64,000 nt of DNA from Halomonas piscis (lineage in GTDB: Bacteria > Pseudomonadota > Gammaproteobacteria > Pseudomonadales > Halomonadaceae). Below, in pieces: positions 17,320 through 27,062 of this stretch. The notes under the pieces were generated by a model. That model was given only the letters and a program-made list of their open reading frames with translations, was not told the DNA's origin and did not search any database. Numbering within the stretch: position 1 is the first letter of the stretch; every line of letters begins with the position of its first letter. The stretch spans positions 2,852,001-2,916,000 of the forward strand of contig NZ_CP119391.1 of assembly GCF_031886125.1 (NCBI RefSeq). Direction: 5' to 3'. A program made the position numbers and the translations under genes.

Positions 17320-18029
17320 TGCGGCTTCCGCGAGGCGGGACGACTGCCCCGACGTGAGGCGCTGCGGGCCGCCGAGTAGCGGCGCAGGGCATAGAGCAGC
17401 GCCGCGCCCAGAACGAGCCCGCCCAGCGCCCATAGCCCTTCCCGGTAGTCGCTGGCGGTCGCAAGCGCCCCCAGCTGGCTGCCCAGCAGCGTCACCCCTA
17501 CAAGCCCGGGCACGATGCCCAGAATCGAGCCCGCCATGTAGTCGCGAAAGCGCAGATGAAAGGCCCCGGCCATCATGTTGGTCAGGGTAAAGGGCGCCAG
17601 CGGCAGCAGGTTGACGATGACCATGGCGCTCACGCCGCGCCCGGCCAGATAGCGCGACAGGCCGTTCAGGTGCCGGCCGCCGTAGTTGAGCAGCGCCTCC
17701 CGCCCCAGCCAGCGCCCCACCGCGTAGGACACCACGGACGAGCACAACGTCCCCAGAGTGGCATAGATAAAGCCCCACAGCGGGCCAAAGACCAGGCCGG
17801 TTACCGCCACCAGAATACTCAGCGGAAACATCACCAGAAGCGCCGCCACGTAAATCCCGACCACGGCGATAAACGCCCAGGGGGCGTCCCGCCACTGCGG
17901 CGTAAGCGCCACCCAGTCGCGCACGCGCTCGGCCGTCAGCACGTCGTGCAGCGCCAGCCACTGCCACAGCCCGGTAAGCGCCAGCAGCAACAGCAGCGTC
18001 CCCAGCGCGATGATAAGCGATCGTTTCAT
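17316..18029 (-). CDS. TVP38/TMEM64 (VTT-domain, DedA-like) membrane protein
   Basis: 237 residues with about six membrane segments. The VTT/SNARE-associated core shows GLVFGPLWGFIYATLGT and VNLLPLAPFTLTNMMAGAF. Proteins of this superfamily act in lipid movement or membrane integrity; the exact role is unknown. The start is ATG 18029. It is divergent from the glycosyltransferase fusion gene, with 119 bases between starts, so the two may share control in a membrane-lipid function. Confidence 0.85.
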   Translation of the reverse strand: MKRSLIIALGTLLLLLALTGLWQWLALHDVLTAERVRDWVALTPQWRDAPWAFIAVVGIYVAALLVMFPLSILVAVTGLVFGPLWGFIYATLGTLCSSVVSYAVGRWLGREALLNYGGRHLNGLSRYLAGRGVSAMVIVNLLPLAPFTLTNMMAGAFHLRFRDYMAGSILGIVPGLVGVTLLGSQLGALATASDYREGLWALGGLVLGAALLYALRRYSAARSASRRGSRPASRKPH

Positions 18030-18148
18030 GGTACCTTTACCTCGGTGGTCGTGGCGTGGTGCGTCGAGATGGCCCGCAACGGGCATGTCCACGGCCTTTC
18101 GTGCTATGTTTTGCGGCATTATCCGCCCGCTCGAGGAGACCCAAGCGC

Positions 18149-20398
18149 GTGCGACGCCAGCGACTCATCCCCTGGATTTTCTATCTTAACCTGACGCTGA
18201 TTGCGGCTCTGCTGGGCTACAAGGTGTATCTCAATTTTTTTGAGCAAAACTTTGCCGCCAATCACGCCGTCCAGGTCGAGGAAATAGAGGCGCTGCTGGA
18301 CAACAAGACCCGCTACCGCTTTGCCGTGCTGGGCAATATCAACAATTCCGTGGGGATTTTCGAGCGCAAGATCGTACCGCTGCTCAACGACGGCGACTAC
18401 GACTTCGTCGTCTCGGCGGGCAACGCCGTCTCCAGCGGCGGCGAGGACAAGTATCGGGCGCTGTTCGGCACCCTCTCCCGGCTGGACATGCCCTACCTGC
18501 TGACGTTCGGCCCCCATGAGGAAAGCCGCATCGGCGGGTTTCGCTTTTACGACCACTTCGGCCCCTACCATTTCAGCTTTGCCGCCGGCAACACGCGCTT
18601 CACCTTCCTCGACAGCACCGGCACTACCGGCTACGGCTGGCAGCAGCGCTGGCTCGACGAGCTGCTTGCCAGCTCCCACGCGGCCAACCATTTCGTCTTC
18701 AGCGCCTACCCGCTGTACCCGGTGGACTATTCCGGCCTCTTGCGCCTGGACGACGACTATCTGTTTCCCGACTCCCTGCGTCGGGCCTTTACTCGGCTGA
18801 TGGAAGACGCCGGCGTCGACGCGGTGTTCTCAAGCGAGCTTGCCCTGTTCGACCGCCAGACCCACAACGGCACCGACTACGTGGTCACCGGCGGTGCCGG
18901 CGGGCTGGTGCTCAACCGCGGTCGCAGCCGCTACCACTTTGTTGCCGTGGAGGTGGACGGCGAGCGCGTTACCATCGAGGAAAAGCCCCTGGACATCGGC
19001 CAGCACCCGTTCTGGCGCACCGTCGAGGGCCTGTGGTTTTTCATCTATTCGCTGTTTTACGTGGGCTATCTGAACTTCATCCTGCTGGTGGCGGTTTTTG
19101 TCACCGTCGCCATCTGGCTCTATCGCCGGTTCTTTACCGAGCCGGACTACTATCCCGACTTCGACATCGACCCCGACGCCGACGACGGCACGCCGCTGCG
19201 CACGGCCATGTTCACCAACAACTATCTGCCGTTCATCGGCGGCGTGCCCATTTCCATCGAACGGCTCAAGCGCGGGCTTGACGCCCTGGGGCACCCGGTC
19301 ATGGTGGTCGCTCCACGCTATGGCAGCCAGCCGGCAACCGGCGAAGACGAGGTGCTGCGCCTGCGCTCCCTGCTGCCGCTGGGCAAGCACCAGGAGTTCC
19401 GCCTGGCCAACATCTTCAGCCCGCGAATGCTGTCCCGAGTGCGCGCCTTTGCCCCGACCCTGATCCACGTCCATCACCCTTTCTGGATCGGTCGGGCCGG
19501 CCAGCTGCTGGGGCGGCTGCTGGGCGTGCCGGTGATCTACACCTATCATACCCGCCTTGAGCACTACGCCCACTACGTGCCGCTGCCCGGGCCGCTGTTT
19601 CGTAATTTCATCTCCCACGCCCTGGTCAAGCGCTTTGCCAACGGCTGCGACGCTGTCATCGTGCCCACCAGCTCGGTGGAAGAGTACCTGCGCATCATCG
19701 GGGTGAAAAAGCCGATTTTCGTCCAGCCCACGGGGATCGAGTACGAGCGCTTTGCCCAGGTTGACCCCGAGGCGGTGACGGCGCTCAGGGAGCGCCACGG
19801 CCTTGACGGCAAACGCGTGCTGGTGTCGATTTCACGCCTGAGCCAGGAGAAGAACGTCGATTTCCTTCTCGACGGCCTGCGTCTTTTGCACGATGACGGC
19901 GAACACGACGCTCACCTGCTGCTGGTGGGCAAAGGCCACGACCGCCACCGCCTCGAGGCCCGGATTGACGCCCTCGAGCTCACCGAGCACGTCACCCTGG
20001 CAGGCTCCGTGCCCCCGGCGGAGATTCCGCTGTACTGCCACGCCGCCGAGCTGTTCGTCTTCGCCTCGCGCTCGGAAACCCAGGGCATGGTGGTACTGGA
20101 AGCCATGGCGGCCGGCCTGCCGGTGGTGGTGATCCGCTCAAGCGGCATCGAGGACATCGTCAGCCAGGGCAGCAACGGCTACAAGACCGCGCCCGACCCC
20201 CAGGCCTGGAGCCGAGCGGTAGCGGAGCTTCTGGGCGATGCCGACAAGCGCCGGCGCATGGGTCGCCAGGCGGCTAACTTTGCCGCCGCGCACCGCATCG
20301 AACACTTCGCCCGGAGCGTGCTGCGCGCCTACCGCTACGCGCTGGCCGTCAAGCGCAAGCGCGACCGCCGCCACCGCAGCACGGGCAGCAGCCGCTAG
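18149..20398 (+). CDS. Membrane fusion: degenerate calcineurin-like metallophosphatase domain plus GT4 glycosyltransferase
   Basis: 749 residues from GTG 18149 (GAGGAG nine bases upstream). The N-terminus RRQR precedes TM1 (6-26). A periplasmic metallophosphoesterase-fold domain (about 55-280) follows, then TM2 (about 295-322) and a cytoplasmic GT4 glycosyltransferase (about 352-730) with TNNYLPFIGGVP, IYTYHTRLEHYAHYVP, SISRLSQEKN and the EX7E pair E643/E651. All the usual metal-ligand motifs of the first domain are changed: LGNIN (61-65) for GD, AGN (90-92) for GD, GPHE (121-124) for GNHE, SAYP (185-188) for HxP and SSEL (228-231) for GHxH. It therefore looks catalytically dead. The GT half resembles diacylglycerol glucosyltransferases and related lipid glycosyltransferases; the acceptor is inferred, not shown. 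Confidence 0.85.
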   Translation: MRRQRLIPWIFYLNLTLIAALLGYKVYLNFFEQNFAANHAVQVEEIEALLDNKTRYRFAVLGNINNSVGIFERKIVPLLNDGDYDFVVSAGNAVSSGGEDKYRALFGTLSRLDMPYLLTFGPHEESRIGGFRFYDHFGPYHFSFAAGNTRFTFLDSTGTTGYGWQQRWLDELLASSHAANHFVFSAYPLYPVDYSGLLRLDDDYLFPDSLRRAFTRLMEDAGVDAVFSSELALFDRQTHNGTDYVVTGGAGGLVLNRGRSRYHFVAVEVDGERVTIEEKPLDIGQHPFWRTVEGLWFFIYSLFYVGYLNFILLVAVFVTVAIWLYRRFFTEPDYYPDFDIDPDADDGTPLRTAMFTNNYLPFIGGVPISIERLKRGLDALGHPVMVVAPRYGSQPATGEDEVLRLRSLLPLGKHQEFRLANIFSPRMLSRVRAFAPTLIHVHHPFWIGRAGQLLGRLLGVPVIYTYHTRLEHYAHYVPLPGPLFRNFISHALVKRFANGCDAVIVPTSSVEEYLRIIGVKKPIFVQPTGIEYERFAQVDPEAVTALRERHGLDGKRVLVSISRLSQEKNVDFLLDGLRLLHDDGEHDAHLLLVGKGHDRHRLEARIDALELTEHVTLAGSVPPAEIPLYCHAAELFVFASRSETQGMVVLEAMAAGLPVVVIRSSGIEDIVSQGSNGYKTAPDPQAWSRAVAELLGDADKRRRMGRQAANFAAAHRIEHFARSVLRAYRYALAVKRKRDRRHRSTGSSR

Positions 20399-23300
20399 TC
20401 CGCCTCGGGGTCAGCGGCAATGCGAAACCAGACCGCATACAGCGCGGGCACAAACAGCAGCGTGATCAGGGTGCCCGCGGCCACGCCGCCGATGAGCACA
20501 AAGGCCAGCGGCCCCCAGAAGCTGTCAAGCGTAAGTGGGACAAAGGCAAAGATCGCCGCCAGCGCGGTCAGCACCACCGGCCGGGCGCGCTGGACGCCGG
20601 CCTCGACGACGGCGTCGTGCAGCGCCATGCCGTGCTGCTGGTTGTCCGCCACCTGCTGAGTCAGAATCAGGGTGTTGCGCATGAGGATACCGGCAAGCCC
20701 GATAAGCCCCAGCATGGCGACGAAGCCGAAGGGCTGGCCGAACAGCAGCAGCGCTCCCACCGCGCCGATCAGCCCCAGCGGAGCCGTCGCCACCACCATG
20801 AAGGTCCCGGCGAAGGAGCGCATCTGCAGCATGATGAACGCAAGCATGAGGATGACCATCAGCGGCTGTAGCGCGGTGATCGAGGCTTCGGCCTTGTCCG
20901 ACTGCTCCACCGAGCCGCCGATCTCCAGCCGATAGCCCTCGGGCAGCTCGTCGCGCAGCCCGGCAAGCGACGCCCAGACATCACCGCTGACGTCCTTGGC
21001 CTGGGCCCCCGCCACTTCGGCGTAAACTGCCAGAAAGGGTTCGCGGTTGTAGCGCTTGATCACCGGCTGCTCGAACGACACCTCAAGCTCGCCCAGCTGG
21101 GAAAGCGGCACGCGCTTGCCGTCCCGGGTCTGCACCTCGAGGCTTTCCAGCGTTTCCACGTCGCTGGCCGCCGCGCGACCCACCGCCGGCGCCAAGCGGA
21201 TGCCGTCGCGCAGCCGGGTGATGGTGAGGCCGTCGAGCTGGAACTGAAGCTGGCGGGCCACGTCGTCCGGCGACAGCCCCAAAAGGCTCAGCCGGTGGCT
21301 GTCCATGGCCAGGCGCACCGCCGGCACCTGGCTGTCCCAGGCCAGGTGCGAGTCCCGGGTGTGCGGGTTTTGCGCGAACACCTCGCGTACGTCGTGGGCG
21401 ATATTCCGTAGCCGGTCAGGATCGGGGCCCAGCACGCGCACGCTCACCGGCCACTCCACCGGCGGGCCGTAAAGCAGGGTTTGCACCCGTACCCGGGCCT
21501 CGGGAAATTCGCCGTCCGCCACATGCTGGTCGAGCGTTTCGATCAGCGCATCCCGAGACTCGATATCGTCGGCCACGGCGATCAGCTCGGCAAAGGCCGG
21601 GTTGGGCTGCTCGGGGCTGGCGGAGATGAAAAACCGCGGGGCGCCGCGCCCCACGTAGGCGGACAGCGACGCTACGCCGTCGGCCTGGTCCACCAGCCTT
21701 TCCAGCCTCTGTGCGGTGGCATCGGTGGCCTCGATGGCGGTGCCTTCGGGATGGTCGATACTCACCAGCACTTCGAGCCGGTCGGAACTGGGGAAGAACT
21801 GCTGCTCCACCGGCCCGAGCATGCCCAGAATCGCCAGCGCCAGCAGCGCTACGGTGCCGCCCACGACGGTTTTGCGGTAGCGCACGCAGGCGGCAACGCC
21901 CCGACGCAGGCGCCGGTAGTGGGCAGACTGGTAGGCATTTTCCTCGGTGGTGGCGTTTTTATGCCGCGCCGGCATCAGCTTGACCCCCAGATAGGGGGTA
22001 AACACTACCGCCACCAGCCAGGAAAGCGGCAGTGCAATGGCCAGCACCCAGAAGATGTTGCCGGCGTACTCGCCGACGTTGGAGCGGGCAAAGCCGATGG
22101 GGACAAAGCCGGCCACGGTGACCAGGGTGCCGAAAAGCATCGGCGCGGCGGTCACTTTCCAGGCGTGAGAGGCGGCGCTCACCCGGTCCCAGCCCTGCTC
22201 CATCTTCACCATCATCATCTCGATGGCGATAATGGCGTCGTCCACCAAGAGCCCCAGGGCGATGATCAGCGCGCCCAGGCTTACCCGGTCGAGGTTGATG
22301 CCCATGGCCTTCATCACCACAAAGGTCATCGACAGCGTCACCGGAATGGCGATGCCCACCACCACGCCGGCGCGCAGCCCCACGGCGACCATGGTCACCA
22401 GCATGACCACCACCACCGCGACCAGAAACTTCACCTGAAAGAGATTGACCGCCCCGGCGATGGCGTCGGCCTGGTTGGTCATCACGTCAAGCGAAATCCC
22501 CAGCGGCAGGCGCGCCCGCTCTCGGGCCCAGAAGTCGTCCAGCCGCTCGCCGAGCTCCAGACCGTTTTCGCCCTCGCGCATGACCACGCCCAGCAGCAGC
22601 GCGTCCTTTTCGAAGGCGCGCACCATGAAGTCCGGCGGGTCCTCATACCCGCGCGAGACCTCGGCGATATCGCCCAGGCGGATCAGCTCATCGTCGATGC
22701 GCAGCGGCACGTCGGCAAGCGCCTCGGGGTCGGAGACGTCGTTGCCCAGCCGCAGATATACCCGAGGTCCGGCGGTCTCCAGATAGCCCGCGGGCAGCAG
22801 CTTGTTGTGCGCCTCGATGGCGTCGAACACGTCCTGGGGGGCAATTCCCAGGCTCTGCAGCCGGCCGATGTCAAAGTCTACCTGCACCCGCTCGTCGCGC
22901 TCGCCCAGTACCTCGGCGCGGTTGACACCCTCGACCCTCTGCAAACGGTCGCGGATGCCTTCGGCCTCGCGCAGCATCTCGCGCATGGAAAGCTCGGGCG
23001 CGGTGAGCGCCACCAGCGAGAAGTAGACGTCGCCGAAATCTTCGTTGATGACCGGCCCCACCACGCCGTCGGGGAGGTCGCCGGCGGCGTCCTGCATGCG
23101 CCGGCGCACCTGATAAAAGCGCTGGGGGACGACATCGCCGGGCGTCGATTCCTCGAATTCGATCTGCATGTCCGCCCGGCCCGGGCGAATCGTGGTTTCT
23201 ACCCGGTCGACGTTGTCCACGGCCTGGATCTGCTTTTCCAGCGGGTCGGCGACGTGGTTTTGCACTTCTTCCGGCGTAGCCCCCGGCCATACCGCGGACA

Positions 23301-23448
23301 CCATCATCACGCGCATGGTGAAATCGGGGTCTTCCGCCCGGCCCATGGAGGCAAAGGCGTAAACCCCCGAGGCCAACGCGATCAGCAAAAAAAACAACGT
23401 CACCGCGCGCTCGCGTACCGCCAGCGCCGACAGGTTGGGAAAGCTCAC
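20395..23448 (-). CDS. RND efflux permease (HAE1/AcrB-type)
   Basis: 1017 residues with the twelve-helix RND plan. A first helix near 16-33 is followed by the porter loop (TPEEVQNHVADPLEKQI), helices from about 330, DNVDRVETTIRPG, GLLVDDAIIAIEMM in TM4 and GLIGLAGILMRNTLIL near the C-terminus. It drives proton-coupled export of hydrophobic compounds across the envelope with the adaptor encoded just upstream (ATGA overlap at 23445-23448). No outer-membrane channel gene is present, so a TolC-like protein elsewhere must serve. Its stop overlaps the convergent glycosyltransferase gene at a CTAG. Confidence 0.93.
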   Translation of the reverse strand: MSFPNLSALAVRERAVTLFFLLIALASGVYAFASMGRAEDPDFTMRVMMVSAVWPGATPEEVQNHVADPLEKQIQAVDNVDRVETTIRPGRADMQIEFEESTPGDVVPQRFYQVRRRMQDAAGDLPDGVVGPVINEDFGDVYFSLVALTAPELSMREMLREAEGIRDRLQRVEGVNRAEVLGERDERVQVDFDIGRLQSLGIAPQDVFDAIEAHNKLLPAGYLETAGPRVYLRLGNDVSDPEALADVPLRIDDELIRLGDIAEVSRGYEDPPDFMVRAFEKDALLLGVVMREGENGLELGERLDDFWARERARLPLGISLDVMTNQADAIAGAVNLFQVKFLVAVVVVMLVTMVAVGLRAGVVVGIAIPVTLSMTFVVMKAMGINLDRVSLGALIIALGLLVDDAIIAIEMMMVKMEQGWDRVSAASHAWKVTAAPMLFGTLVTVAGFVPIGFARSNVGEYAGNIFWVLAIALPLSWLVAVVFTPYLGVKLMPARHKNATTEENAYQSAHYRRLRRGVAACVRYRKTVVGGTVALLALAILGMLGPVEQQFFPSSDRLEVLVSIDHPEGTAIEATDATAQRLERLVDQADGVASLSAYVGRGAPRFFISASPEQPNPAFAELIAVADDIESRDALIETLDQHVADGEFPEARVRVQTLLYGPPVEWPVSVRVLGPDPDRLRNIAHDVREVFAQNPHTRDSHLAWDSQVPAVRLAMDSHRLSLLGLSPDDVARQLQFQLDGLTITRLRDGIRLAPAVGRAAASDVETLESLEVQTRDGKRVPLSQLGELEVSFEQPVIKRYNREPFLAVYAEVAGAQAKDVSGDVWASLAGLRDELPEGYRLEIGGSVEQSDKAEASITALQPLMVILMLAFIMLQMRSFAGTFMVVATAPLGLIGAVGALLLFGQPFGFVAMLGLIGLAGILMRNTLILTQQVADNQQHGMALHDAVVEAGVQRARPVVLTALAAIFAFVPLTLDSFWGPLAFVLIGGVAAGTLITLLFVPALYAVWFRIAADPEAD

Positions 23449-24566
23449 GGCGCCGGCTCCTCTTTCTGCACTGCCGCTTCGCGCCCGGCGGCAGCGCTCT
23501 GCGCAAGCGCCTTGACCGGCATGCCCGGGGTCAGCAGGTGAGTGCCGAGGGCAATGACCTCCATGCCCTCCTCAAGCGCTTCGCCGCTGATCAGCGCCCG
23601 GTCGCGCTCCACCCGGGCGACGCTGACGTCGAGCGGACGGGCCTTGTCGTCTATCAGGTGCCATACCTGGGCGCCTTCGCCGCGCTCGTCCACGGCGGCC
23701 ACCGGTACGCGATAGAGCCGGGGCGAGGCAGGCGCCGCCGCCAGCCGGGCGGCCGGAGTTTCAAAGCGGGCTTTTACCACCTCGCCCAGCCCTACCGCCG
23801 CGGGCAGCTCCTCTGCCAGCCGGTAGCGCGCCTGCCAGGTGCGGCTGGCCGGGTCCACCGACCCGGAGACTTCGCGACGCTCGAGGCCGATACGCTGATC
23901 ATCCAGTAAAAGCTCGCCGGTTGCCGGCGGGCGCACGTCCGAGGGAAACGCCACCTCGATTTCCCGGGGGCCGGCCTTGGCCAGCCTGGCCACCGGGTGA
24001 CCGGCGTCCACTACCTGACCCGGCTCGCCGCTGACCCGAGTGAGCAGGCCGTCGGCCTCGGCGCGCAGGGTGGCGTGCTCAAGCGCGGTTTTCGCCTGTT
24101 CCACTCGGGTGCGGGCGGCCGCCTGCTCGGTGTCGGACTGCTTGGCCGAGAGCTTGGCACGGTCGAACGCCTGGCGGCTGAGATAGTCGCGCTCAAACAG
24201 CTTGCGGTCGCGCTCCAGATCCGCCCGGGCCACCGCTGCCGAGGCGCTGGCCGAAGCCAGCTCGGCCTCGGCGGCCGTCAACGACTGGCGCAGATCGCTG
24301 TCGTCCAGGGTGAAAAGCACATCGCCCCGGGCTACCCGCTGGCCCGAATCCACCCGGCGAGCGACAATCTGGCCGCTAACCTGGAACGCCTGGGGCGTTT
24401 CGTAGCGGGCGCGAATCACCCCGGTCAGGCGAATGACGGGCGCGGCGACCGCAGCGACCGGCGCGGTCTTGACGCGCCGGGCAGCGGTATCGCCGCCGCT
24501 TGTCGACGATTCACCGCAGCCTGCCAGCAGCAGCGCGGCACAAACAAAAGCAGCTAGTTGGCGCAT
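23445..24566 (-). CDS. RND efflux periplasmic adaptor (membrane fusion protein), lipoprotein
   Basis: 373 residues. Lipobox LLLAGC places the lipid on about C17. Lipoyl/barrel-sandwich motifs FQVSGQIVARRVDSGQRVARGDVLFTLDD and the matching second half (ATLRAEADGLLTRVSGEPGQVV) flank a coiled-coil hairpin (about 85-165). It links the RND pump to an outer-membrane channel. It overlaps the permease gene by four bases. No adjacent regulator gene was seen. Confidence 0.92.
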   Translation of the reverse strand: MRQLAAFVCAALLLAGCGESSTSGGDTAARRVKTAPVAAVAAPVIRLTGVIRARYETPQAFQVSGQIVARRVDSGQRVARGDVLFTLDDSDLRQSLTAAEAELASASASAAVARADLERDRKLFERDYLSRQAFDRAKLSAKQSDTEQAAARTRVEQAKTALEHATLRAEADGLLTRVSGEPGQVVDAGHPVARLAKAGPREIEVAFPSDVRPPATGELLLDDQRIGLERREVSGSVDPASRTWQARYRLAEELPAAVGLGEVVKARFETPAARLAAAPASPRLYRVPVAAVDERGEGAQVWHLIDDKARPLDVSVARVERDRALISGEALEEGMEVIALGTHLLTPGMPVKALAQSAAAGREAAVQKEEPAP

Positions 24567-24782
24567 GGGGGGTCTCTCGGGCTGGCTTGAGTCGAAAGCT
24601 CAAGCCTAAATCAAACGCTTGTTTATTGACATGCCAAAGGGCCGCATCGCCGTCCGAACCCGGCGCGCGCAGGGGACGATGCAGGGGATAAAAGCCCGGG
24701 CGGAACCGGGCAGCACCTTGAATACGCCCGGGCTCGCCTGCATATCCTAGCCAAACTTCCCACTAAACAGAGAAGAGTCGCC

Positions 24783-25748
24783 ATGTCGATTATTGATCCG
24801 CGTACCGGCGAGGCGCTGACGGCGCCGGTTGACCAGTCCACAACGACATCCGCTGACGCCGCCGCCCAGCCCGGCGCTCAGCAGGGCGAAGGGGTTCGCC
24901 CGGAGGACGTGATTATCGACGCGGACGCCGGCAATATTCAGCAGATTCTGGAAGCCTCCATGCGAGTGCCGGTGCTGCTCGACTGCTGGGCCCCCTGGTG
25001 CGAGCCGTGCAAGACGCTGACCCCGGTGCTGGAAAAGCTTGCGGTGGAATACGGCGGCGCCTTTATTCTGGCCAAGCTCGACGTCGAGGCCAACCCGGAT
25101 ATTTCCGGCCAGCTGGGCGTACGCTCGGTACCGGACGTCAAGCTGGTCAGCCAGGGCGGGCTGGTCGACAACTTTACCGGCGCGCTACCGGAGAAGGAAA
25201 TCCGCGAGTGGCTGGGCCGCTATTTTCAGCCGCCGGAAGACGCCCCGGCAAGCCCCGAGGAGCTCGCCGAGGCCGCCCTTGAGGCCGGCGATGCGGCCAC
25301 CGCCCGAGAGATCTATCAGGAGCAGGTGGAGCAGTACCCCGAGCACTACGCCTACCAGGTCAGCCTGGCCCGGGCGCTGGTAGCCGAAGGCCGCGCCGAG
25401 GAAGCCCGCGCCGTGCTCGACAATCTGCCGCCGGAAGAGCGCGACGCCGCGCCGGCCCGAGGCGTGCGCTCAAGCATCGAGTTTGGCGAACGCGCCCTGC
25501 CCCACGCCGAGATCGAGGCGCTAGGCGAGCGCGACGACAGCGAAGCCCGCTTTCAGCGCGCCCTGCGAATGCTCGCCGACGGCCAATACGAAGCCGGGCT
25601 CGAAGGCCTGCTGCACCTGATGCAAAGCGACCGTGGCTACGGCGACGACGCTGCGCGCAAGACGCTGCTGCAGGTGTTCGACGCGCTGGGCGCCGAGCAT
25701 CCGCTGACCGTGGCCTACCGGCGCCAGCTGTTTGCGCTGCTCTATTAA
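24783..25748 (+). CDS. cnoX: Thioredoxin-fold TPR protein, CnoX/YbbN-like
   Basis: 321 residues. The thioredoxin domain (about 45-150) has the active site WAPWC73-EP-C76 and the cis-proline loop VRSVPDVKL. The C-terminal half (about 155-321) is TPR-like (ELAEAALEAGDAATAREIYQ). YbbN/CnoX proteins hold oxidatively stressed substrates for GroEL. E. coli CnoX has SQHC and lacks the reductase pair, whereas this one keeps both cysteines and may be redox-active. ATG 24783; an AGAGAAGAG site lies upstream. Confidence 0.88.
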   Translation: MSIIDPRTGEALTAPVDQSTTTSADAAAQPGAQQGEGVRPEDVIIDADAGNIQQILEASMRVPVLLDCWAPWCEPCKTLTPVLEKLAVEYGGAFILAKLDVEANPDISGQLGVRSVPDVKLVSQGGLVDNFTGALPEKEIREWLGRYFQPPEDAPASPEELAEAALEAGDAATAREIYQEQVEQYPEHYAYQVSLARALVAEGRAEEARAVLDNLPPEERDAAPARGVRSSIEFGERALPHAEIEALGERDDSEARFQRALRMLADGQYEAGLEGLLHLMQSDRGYGDDAARKTLLQVFDALGAEHPLTVAYRRQLFALLY

Positions 25749-25758
25749 ACGCCGCGCC

Positions 25759-26922
25759 TCAGCCCCTGAGCAGCGCGTCCATGCGCTCCAGAGCCGCAGT
25801 TAGCTGGGCGGCCGTGGTACCAAAATTGAGGCGCGCAAAGCCGGGAGAGCCGAAATCCGCGCCGTCGGAAAGCGCCACTCCGGCCTTTTCCAGTAGCGCC
25901 TGCTGGGGACTGTCTCCTAGCCCCGCCTCGCGCATGTCCAGCCAGGCAAGGTAGGTGGACTCCGGCGGGCTCATGCTCACTCCCGGCCAGCGGGCGACGT
26001 ACTCCTCGAGCCGCGCACGATGGCCGCGCAGGGTCTCGAGCAGCGCCTGGCGCCAGGGCTCGCCCCTGGCATAGGCGGCCTCGGCCGCGGCCAGGCCCAG
26101 CACGTTGCAGTCGGGCACCAGCCCCGCTGCTGCCGCGCTGAAGCGTTTGCGCAGCGCCGGATCGGGGATCACCGCGCAGGCCGTGGACAGCCCCGCCAGG
26201 TTGAAGGTCTTGGACGGCGCCCAAAGGGTGACGGTTCGCGCAGCAAGCTCGGGGTAAGCGGCCGCCAGCGGCCGGTGGCGCGCGCCTTCGTCGAGCAGCA
26301 GATCGCAGTGAAGCTCGTCGGAGACCACGTACAGATCGTGGCGCACCGCCAGGTCGGCGAGTCCGGCAAGCTCATTGTCGCGCCAGACGCGGCCGGTGGG
26401 GTTGTGCGGCTGGCACCACAGCAGCAGCCGAGTTTCCGGGGTAATGGCGGCTTCCAGGGCCTCGAGGTCCAGCCGCCAGCCGGCGTCGGGTGCTTTCGGC
26501 GGAGCCAGCGCCGCCTGCTGGGCAAGCCTGCCGGTATGCCGAGCCACGCTCAAAAACGGCGGATAGATAGGGGTGACGGTCAGAACGCCGTCGCCGGGAC
26601 GGGTCAGCGCCAGGCTCGCCAGGTGCAGCGCCGGCACCACGCCGGGCAGCCACTGCTGCCACCGGGGATCGATGGCCCAGCCGTAGTGGTGACGGCTCCA
26701 GGCGCACAGCGCTGCTTTCAGCCCCTCGGGCACCTGGGCATAGCCGTAAACGCCGTGCGCCACGCGCCGCTCGAGCGCGTCGATCACCGCCGGCGGCGAA
26801 CGAAAATCCATATCCGCGACCCAAAGCGGTAGCACATCGTCACCGTAGCGATGCCATTTTTTCGACGACCAGCCGCCGTCGGGGCAGCGCCGCTCCACCG
26901 GCGTGGCAAAATCAAACGCCAT
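25759..26922 (-). CDS. MalY/PatB-type PLP-dependent aminotransferase class I / cystathionine beta-lyase
   Basis: 387 residues. Family motifs are LPLWVADMDF (31-40), GVYGYAQVPEG, CQPHNPTGRVW, SDELHCDL (D202 contacts the PLP ring) and APSKTFNLAG, with K238 the Schiff-base lysine. The likely reaction is C-S beta-elimination on cystathionine or cysteine conjugates. MalY-like moonlighting in regulation cannot be judged. It is convergent with cnoX, 10 bases apart. Confidence 0.9.
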   Translation of the reverse strand: MAFDFATPVERRCPDGGWSSKKWHRYGDDVLPLWVADMDFRSPPAVIDALERRVAHGVYGYAQVPEGLKAALCAWSRHHYGWAIDPRWQQWLPGVVPALHLASLALTRPGDGVLTVTPIYPPFLSVARHTGRLAQQAALAPPKAPDAGWRLDLEALEAAITPETRLLLWCQPHNPTGRVWRDNELAGLADLAVRHDLYVVSDELHCDLLLDEGARHRPLAAAYPELAARTVTLWAPSKTFNLAGLSTACAVIPDPALRKRFSAAAAGLVPDCNVLGLAAAEAAYARGEPWRQALLETLRGHRARLEEYVARWPGVSMSPPESTYLAWLDMREAGLGDSPQQALLEKAGVALSDGADFGSPGFARLNFGTTAAQLTAALERMDALLRG

Positions 26923-27062
26923 GTTAACCCTCTCTGTTGTGTATCGCTGATGCCTGGATCACTCGACAGGCGTCACCATGGGAGACCCCTCGTGCCCGCA
27001 GCATGCCGCGGCGACCGGCACCGGGCAACCCGAGGAGCCAACAACGCTCAGGAGCCATGCCT

